64,000 nucleotides of DNA from Ostreococcus mediterraneus (taxonomy: Eukaryota > Chlorophyta > Mamiellophyceae > Mamiellales > Bathycoccaceae). The notes beneath the pieces are model-generated. The model worked only from the letters and a program-made list of their open reading frames with translations, made no database searches and was not told the origin of the DNA. The stretch covers positions 1 to 64,000 of the forward strand of contig WMKK01000022.1 of the NCBI GenBank assembly GCA_012295225.1, written 5' to 3'. A program made the position numbers and the translations under genes. This document shows, one piece after another, positions 59,349 through 64,000 of the stretch; the stretch's first letter is position 1, and each line of letters starts with the position of its first letter.

Positions 59349-60425
59349 CTACAAATTCAGCGCTCGAACAAGTAGTTCTACGGCGTCTTCGTGTATGCTG
59401 ACTGCTAGTTTCTGCGCAAATAAACACTCCTTTAGTTTTGAATACCGACGCGCTACTGCTTCGTAGAATTTGAGCTCTCTGCTTCGGCGATTATACTCTA
59501 AAATTTTGCGCACAGCCTCGCTGCTCACTCTATTCGTACTATTCACCGTTGTCTTCTTCATTTCAGGATACTTCCAGTCATTAAAGGTGAGAAATGGAAC
59601 TAGTTTTGTCACAGTCAACAAAAAGTCTTCCGTTTCTTCAGTGAGACCGACAACAAGATACCGTTGCATATGTTTAAGCGCGAGTTGCAGCGCTTCTTCG
59701 GAATCTGGATTTTCCATGCATACATCGTCGTACCCGCAAAAGTATGACACTTGGTCGTGGCCGAGATCGAGAATTACTTTATAGCATTCTGGCTGCGCGG
59801 AGATGACGCACTCATCAAACGTAGTCTCATTCGTACACATGCAGCGATCGTATGCTCCGGTGCGCTTCCTAGGCCAAAAGTATGCATACGTCGATCGCTT
59901 GCGAGCCACAGGATGCCGAACAGAGGCTATATACTGCGAATTCAATGGAAGCTTCGTATGTTGAATATAGTGACTGTGCCCAGACCATATGAAGTTTGCG
60001 CCGGTTTTGTGCATATCGTGCGCGACACTTATGTGACGCTTAGACTGCCCATCGATCGTTCGCTTGCCGCAGTGCGAGCAAATATCGCGTCTTACGTGCG
60101 TGAAATTATCAATTTTCGCCCGTTCCCTGAAATATTCCCAGCACGTGGTGGAGCCAGTCTTCGGGACTCGAGTGAAAAACACCCCCATCGGCGCGGTGGG
60201 ATCCCACCTCGATGCGTCGCACGCCACATCTCCGTCGTCGCCGCTCGAAATAAACGATCGCGCTCTGCCGCGAAAACCTCTGTTCGGAACAGAGGTTTTC
60301 AACAGACTGTTCCACAGCACCATCGCGAACACGAGCACGATCCACGACGCCTTGCACACTTTCCGACGCGCTTTCATTTTTTTCGTCTCGTCTCGCGCAC
60401 CAGCACTTGACAAGTTTGCATTCAT
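59349..60425 (-). CDS. Heparan 2-O-sulfotransferase-like (Sulfotransfer_2) enzyme, type II membrane
   Basis: 358 residues (or 342 from MKARRKVCK, an equally good start). The anchor is at about 26-42. The PAPS-binding loop is VFFTRVPKTGSTTCWEYF (P-K-T-G-S-T), and the 3'-phosphate site is YIASVRHPVARKRSTYAYFW. HISVAHDMHK and WSGHSHYIQH lie between, as in the uronyl/heparan 2-O-sulfotransferase family. A cysteine set (CMC, C, C) follows and suggests disulfides in the lumen. It transfers sulfate from PAPS to a polysaccharide hydroxyl in the Golgi. It sits with GT47 and GT64 genes, the enzyme classes of heparan-type assembly. Frame intact; convergent with the truncated sulfotransferase. Confidence 0.85.
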   Translation of the reverse strand: MNANLSSAGARDETKKMKARRKVCKASWIVLVFAMVLWNSLLKTSVPNRGFRGRARSFISSGDDGDVACDASRWDPTAPMGVFFTRVPKTGSTTCWEYFRERAKIDNFTHVRRDICSHCGKRTIDGQSKRHISVAHDMHKTGANFIWSGHSHYIQHTKLPLNSQYIASVRHPVARKRSTYAYFWPRKRTGAYDRCMCTNETTFDECVISAQPECYKVILDLGHDQVSYFCGYDDVCMENPDSEEALQLALKHMQRYLVVGLTEETEDFLLTVTKLVPFLTFNDWKYPEMKKTTVNSTNRVSSEAVRKILEYNRRSRELKFYEAVARRYSKLKECLFAQKLAVSIHEDAVELLVRALNL

Positions 60426-60509
60426 GCGCGTTGTCTGTCCGGGCGGCGTGGCGCGCGAGCGCGTGCGCGATGCAACGCCTGGCTAGCGCTCCAGCGCGTC
60501 GTCCAGTCC

Positions 60510-60643
60510 ATATGCACGGTATGTAATATTCAAACGGTATATTACATATGCGTATTATGTGTTAAGTATTGTATGCACGCGTATGCAGGCCCGGCCTGCA
60601 TATGCAGGATGCACGCCCCTAGTATGCTGATTCCGCCAACACA
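60510..60643. mobile_element. CTGTGTTGGC-family remnant, copy 4 (inverted)
   Basis: About 130 bp match 9251-9365 in reverse, including TGCAGGCCCGGCCTGCATAT, the GTGTTAAGTATTGTATG block and a GCCAACACAG terminus at 60634-60643. The other end is missing. Confidence 0.65.
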
Positions 60644-60775
60644 GAAGAATCTTCGTGCAAAAGATGAACTTCATACTAGTTCTCAGGGGCGTGGCTAAAT
60701 CTCATGCTGAAGCAACTTTTTATCAATTTTCACATACATACTTTATTAACATATACGTGTATCAGACGGAAATGA

Positions 60776-62161
60776 CACCAACAGGGCGTTCCATACGACA
60801 TGTATGAGCCTATGAGTGATACCTGGCCTCCTAGCGTGGCTATGATAGATTGTTCAAAGAGCGAGACGAATGCGTTGAGGATGGTCCTCCCGGGTACGAA
60901 GGTGTTCTGGTGTCAATGGCACGTCCTGAAAGCGATGCGTGAAAATGTATGGAGCAAGCTACCGACAAGCGCGACCCGCCAAAAGGTCCAGGATGATCTG
61001 CACACCTTGGTGAGGTGGTATCATCCAGACGACAACGCCAAGGGAAATGTGGAGTGGTGGCGGAAACAAAAGGAGTTTGATGAATTCCTGCGCGGTCCTG
61101 GGTTACCTGATGACAAACTCGACGCCAACTGGTCAGAGGCATTTATCAATTATTACAATAACCAATGGCGACCAAATATTGAGAAGTGGGCCAAGCAATT
61201 TAGATCAGATGTTGTCTACAGCATCGACACTAGTGGGGCGGTGGAGTCGTTCCATCCGAAGTGGAAGAACCGGTTGATATCGTCGAAGGGACGCATAAGC
61301 CAAAGACGTCTCGATTGGATGATATACTTTTTAGAATGCGTCTTGCTACCTGCATATGTTGATAAGGCCACCGCACACGAGTGCCGTGGACCGACTACGG
61401 CGCAGCGCAGCAAAACTCTCGCTCTGGCTGGTACTGCCAATATGATCCCTGACGGTGATATAGCTATCATAGAATCAGGGCCGCGAGCTCGCGTCGATGA
61501 GTACGAGTCTGACATCATTACACGACCTGTGAATGCCAAGGTGACGTTCAAAGGTGCGACACACCACGTGCAGTATCTTGAAAAGTTGGACTTCTGCGCT
61601 ATGACAACAGACCACGAGCCCATCACTTGTTCTTGCCGAATGGGTCAGAAGGGTGATCTTTGCGCTCCCAAAATTGCTGCTATGATGAAAATCCAGAAGT
61701 TCAGCGCGTTCAAAGCTCTTGGTTTGAATCCGACTGGCGACAACGAAGACGCTGACGAGAACGAAGACGAGTATGCAGACGTGACGATGGGGGAACATTT
61801 GGACGAACCAGAGCTGGGTTCGCTCAATCCCGGAAGTCCACAACCACGACGCATGATCACGACCCCGAATGTTTCTACCGTAGAGCAACGGAAATTAGCT
61901 GATACCCGGCAGCAACTGGAACGTGCACTCACATCCCTGCGAGAGCCGAAGCCTTTGGACAAAGAGTGGCTAGACCGAATGCACGCCATGTCCACAGAGG
62001 CCTTAGAATTCGTTCAATGTCGAGATGAGCTCGCAGTCATGGCGAACATGATTGATGACAGCAGTCATGCTGCGTCTGCCCCCGCCACGGGACTTGCGCC
62101 GCGCGGCAACCGCTCGAACATCGACGCTGGCAAACGCAATAGTTTAACTCGAGAACGCTAA
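60776..62161 (+). pseudogene. Mutator-like (MULE) transposase, N-terminus missing
   Basis: About 455 codons matching the MULE transposase domain. VAMIDCSKSETNALRMVLPG and FWCQWHVLKAMRENVW are the second-aspartate region and the 'C.WH..k' motif. WSEAFINYYNNQWRPNIEKW, then SGAVESFHPKWKNRLIS carry the catalytic glutamate region. A degenerate SWIM motif (ITCSCRMGQKGDLCAPK, with K in place of H) follows, then an acidic tail. The frame is open from about 60776 because an in-frame stop precedes HQQGVPYDM, so the N-terminal half, with the first aspartate, is gone. No MULE terminal repeats are seen, so this is an internal fragment carried in the larger composite. Confidence 0.75.
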
Positions 62162-62164
62162 TTC

Positions 62165-62805
62165 GCTGAAATGAAAAAGAGATTCCTATATTTCTATAAT
62201 TTTCTCGGACATTCGGCGCGGATTTATAGACCTCGGAAAAGTGCGAAAAGAGATTTCTATAACTCTCCCGACGACTAAAATAGCACTTGGTGACGGACGC
62301 GCGCGTCAAAAGACGCGCGAAACGAACCAAACAACGCGTCAACTATTGCGCTTCTTTTGTCGTTCAGAGCTTGAAGTTGCGCGCCCTGATGATGGAGCAC
62401 TTACGTTTACACGATTCTATGCACAAAAATTACTGTGACATGGTCACTTTTGCTTGAAATACGCACGCGCGCGTAGTGACGCGCGCGACACGCGCGCGCG
62501 TGCGGAGACGGTCACAAATGCTTTCGGTACGATGATGGAACGTTCAGGTGCAGAGAAACGCGCGCGATGGCGCATATGTGGCGCTTCCCATGGCGCATCA
62601 ATGAATCTCTTTTCGCAACGGAAAACGGCTAAATTAATTGGTCGATTAACTCAAGACTTGTGTCCCTAAACGCTATAATTATAGAGTTTTTTAGAATCCG
62701 GCGGACTCTATAATTCGATTATAGAGTCCGCCGGACTCTATAATCCTATAAATATTCGGACATTCGGCGTGAAATTATAGGATTATAGGAATCTCTTTTT
62801 CAGCC
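62165..62805. mobile_element. Harbinger-type miniature element, copy B
   Basis: About 640 bp, an inverted copy of 49032-49668: GAAAAAGAGATTCCTATA near its start and the complement of GGCTGAAAAAGAGATTCCTA ending at 62805. It carries the same 71-codon frame (62454-62669, plus) with about four or five amino-acid differences, and a palindrome at 62698-62734 in the same place as that of copy A but of different sequence. The left terminus is slightly altered. Confidence 0.8.
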
Positions 62806-63204
62806 TCAGGACCGGGCGAGGGGGGGGGCTCGCCGCGAGCCGCTCGCGACAGTTTCGATTTCGCCCCGAAGTTTCGATTTCGCGGCCGAAAAATTCTATA
62901 CCCTGACACACCTTAAAAATGCACTTGTTCTCAAGTCATTATTTTCGAAAAAATTCACGTTGACGATGCACGAAATCACGCACACCACCGGCGACGCGAT
63001 ACTTCACGCATGACGACGAACGAGGCGTCGTTGGAAAGCGCGTAAAACATTAAAAAATATACTCGCGAACCAGCGCTATCGGCGCAGTCGTCGTGGCGCG
63101 AGACGCGCGCAAACACGAAAATTCACGTTTTTAGCTATTTTTTTCGAAAACACGAGTAGTGTGAAATTGTCTTAAAAAACAAGACTATCCAATCAGCATG
63201 ACCC
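62806..63204. repeat. Spacer with a diverged direct repeat, unit 1
   Basis: About 62955-63085 (GATGCACGAAATCACG..., GATACTTCACGC.TGACGACGAACGA, CGTTGGAAAGC) resembles 63410-63535 in the same orientation. A run of nine G at about 62820 also lies here. No gene seen. Confidence 0.5.
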
Positions 63205-63392
63205 AACAGGGCAGCTGTCGCTGAAAAAATTAGGTGACGCGAAATCGGAAAAATGGGCTAATTTTCGGCGTCGTGGCGTTTTTGCGCGCAAAATAGGTCA
63301 TTCTATCTCCCCGTGGGCTAATTTCGTCAAAAAATTAGCTTTTCACTCGATTCGAAAAAATATTAGGTTCGTCTATCTCCCCGTCGGCCTTA
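63205..63392. repeat. 188-bp terminal inverted repeat, right
   Basis: The complement of 54604-54791, ending CCGTCGGCCTTA. It lies between the two diverged direct repeats of the flanking sequence. Confidence 0.85.
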
Positions 63393-63404
63393 GTCACCCT
63401 TAAC

Positions 63405-63540
63405 CTCCAAGATGCATGAATTTCGTCGGAACCTCGACGACGTGATACTTCACGCGAGACGACGAACGATGTCGCGTTGGAAAGCTCTAAAGTTTTTACA
63501 AAATATATCCGCGAATCAGCGCGATCGAATCCCGCGATTT
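63405..63540. repeat. Diverged direct repeat, unit 2
   Basis: Matches about 62955-63085 (GATGCATGAATTTCG, GATACTTCACGC.AGACGACGAACGA, CGTTGGAAAGC, ATATCCGCGAATCAGCGC). The two units flank the right terminal repeat. Confidence 0.5.
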
Positions 63541-63589
63541 CGATCGTCCCGTTTCGAATCCCGTTTCGATCATCGAACGAGTGCTGCGA

Positions 63590-64000
63590 CCGACAATGTA
63601 CGGCCTTGAATGGTCATGTGGTAGTGGCACGTTATGGTACCTCCAGCACCTAGCATCACTCCATTCGATTGAGCACGATGAGTACTACATGTCTCTGTGT
63701 GAAAAAAGTACTATCACTCGGCGAACACTTATCAAACAAGTGGACGCCTTTTCATGGATCGAGAAATGCGTTGGTTGATTCTACTGGTTCAATAGTTCCA
63801 AGCGAGTACATTTCGCAAGCTGCAAAATTCGAACGCAAAATAATAATTCATCATGATTGATGGCAGAAACAGGACGGCGTGTTTAAATTTTGTTTTAAGA
63901 CACGGATTACTTCGCGAGCAAGATGGCATCTTAGTATTGGACAATTCTGAGCGCGCTAGATATGCCAAGGGCATGAATGAGGTGCCAAAACACTGGCATC
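63590..64000 (+). pseudogene. SAM-dependent methyltransferase, degraded and cut by the window end
   Basis: The first part reads YGLEWSCGSGTLWYLQHLAS and SIEHDEYY, the SAM-binding 'LE.G.G.ST..' and 'vEhd' motifs of small plant/algal methyltransferases. The family pattern reappears in another frame near 63856 (DGRNRTACLNFVLRHG, GILVLDNSERARYA). The middle is out of frame with both, so at least two frame changes occur in about 200 bp. Tiny introns seem unlikely, so a pseudogene is the simplest reading. The sequence continues beyond 64000. Confidence 0.6.

Larger units (their letters stand above)
54604..63392. mobile_element. PIF/Harbinger-type composite bounded by 188-bp inverted repeats
   Basis: About 8.8 kb with a Harbinger transposase at the left end. 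The interior also holds a gag-protease fossil, two sulfotransferase genes, a CTGTGTTGGC-family remnant, a MULE remnant and a miniature element. Left flanking triplet is TAA and right is TTA. Both fit TWA, but they are not identical, so the two ends may come from separate insertions. Whether it ever moved as a unit is unknown. Confidence 0.5.

Overview
The window starts at a chromosome end: bases 1-87 are an uninterrupted plant-type telomere array (CCCTAAA)n. Short spliceosomal introns (83 bp and about 203 bp), a bZIP factor, pherophorin-like proline stretches, a plant-type GDP-mannose 4,6-dehydratase and densely packed genes all point to a small green alga. The crowd of type II membrane glycosyltransferases, sulfotransferases and methyltransferases among mobile elements resembles the 'small outlier chromosome' of Mamiellales (Ostreococcus, Bathycoccus, Micromonas), which has been linked to virus resistance in Ostreococcus tauri. 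That placement is inference; no species marker was seen.

Layout. 0-5.2 kb: telomere, then a broken Fanzor (eukaryotic TnpB-like RNA-guided nuclease), a tandem duplication and a second Fanzor remnant. 5.2-10.9 kb: a DUF3431 gene among several miniature transposons. 10.9-25.5 kb: the main surface-sugar block, with a second DUF3431-like protein, two paralogous GT69-GT32 fusion proteins, a GT32 enzyme, a double GT4 enzyme, a small zinc protein and GDP-mannose 4,6-dehydratase with one intron. 25.8-27.8 kb: a TPR-like protein and a bZIP factor. 27.9-36 kb: a nested palindrome. The outer arms (2.24 kb, nearly identical) carry a nucleotide-sugar 4,6-dehydratase pseudogene and a nucleotide-sugar transporter, intact only in the right arm. 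The inner arms (about 0.5 kb) end in TAAATC/telomere-like repeats.

36-44.4 kb: a cysteine-repeat surface protein, a GT92/GT2_4-like enzyme, a second small zinc protein, a plant GT2-like enzyme, a GT64 (exostosin C-terminal type) enzyme and an FkbM methyltransferase with an in-frame stop. 44.5-49.0 kb: a complete-looking two-gene DNA transposon with 191-bp terminal inverted repeats, encoding a DDE transposase and, convergently, an XPG/FEN1-type flap nuclease with a SWIM-like motif. I do not recall this pairing as a described family, and it is my best candidate for something new. 49-52.5 kb: a Harbinger-type miniature element, an hAT-like remnant and a copia-like fossil. 52.6-54.3 kb: a GT47 exostosin. 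54.6-63.4 kb: a region bounded by 188-bp inverted repeats containing a PIF/Harbinger transposase, a gag-protease fossil, two sulfotransferases (one decapitated), a MULE transposase remnant and another miniature element. The window ends in a degraded methyltransferase.

How the genes fit together (inference): dehydratases make activated deoxy-sugars, the DMT-family transporter brings them into the Golgi, a set of Golgi-anchored transferases (GT4, GT32, GT69, GT47, GT64, GT2-like) builds surface glycans, and sulfotransferases and an FkbM methyltransferase decorate them. Transposons, palindromes and telomere proximity would give rapid turnover, as expected of a host-virus recognition locus.
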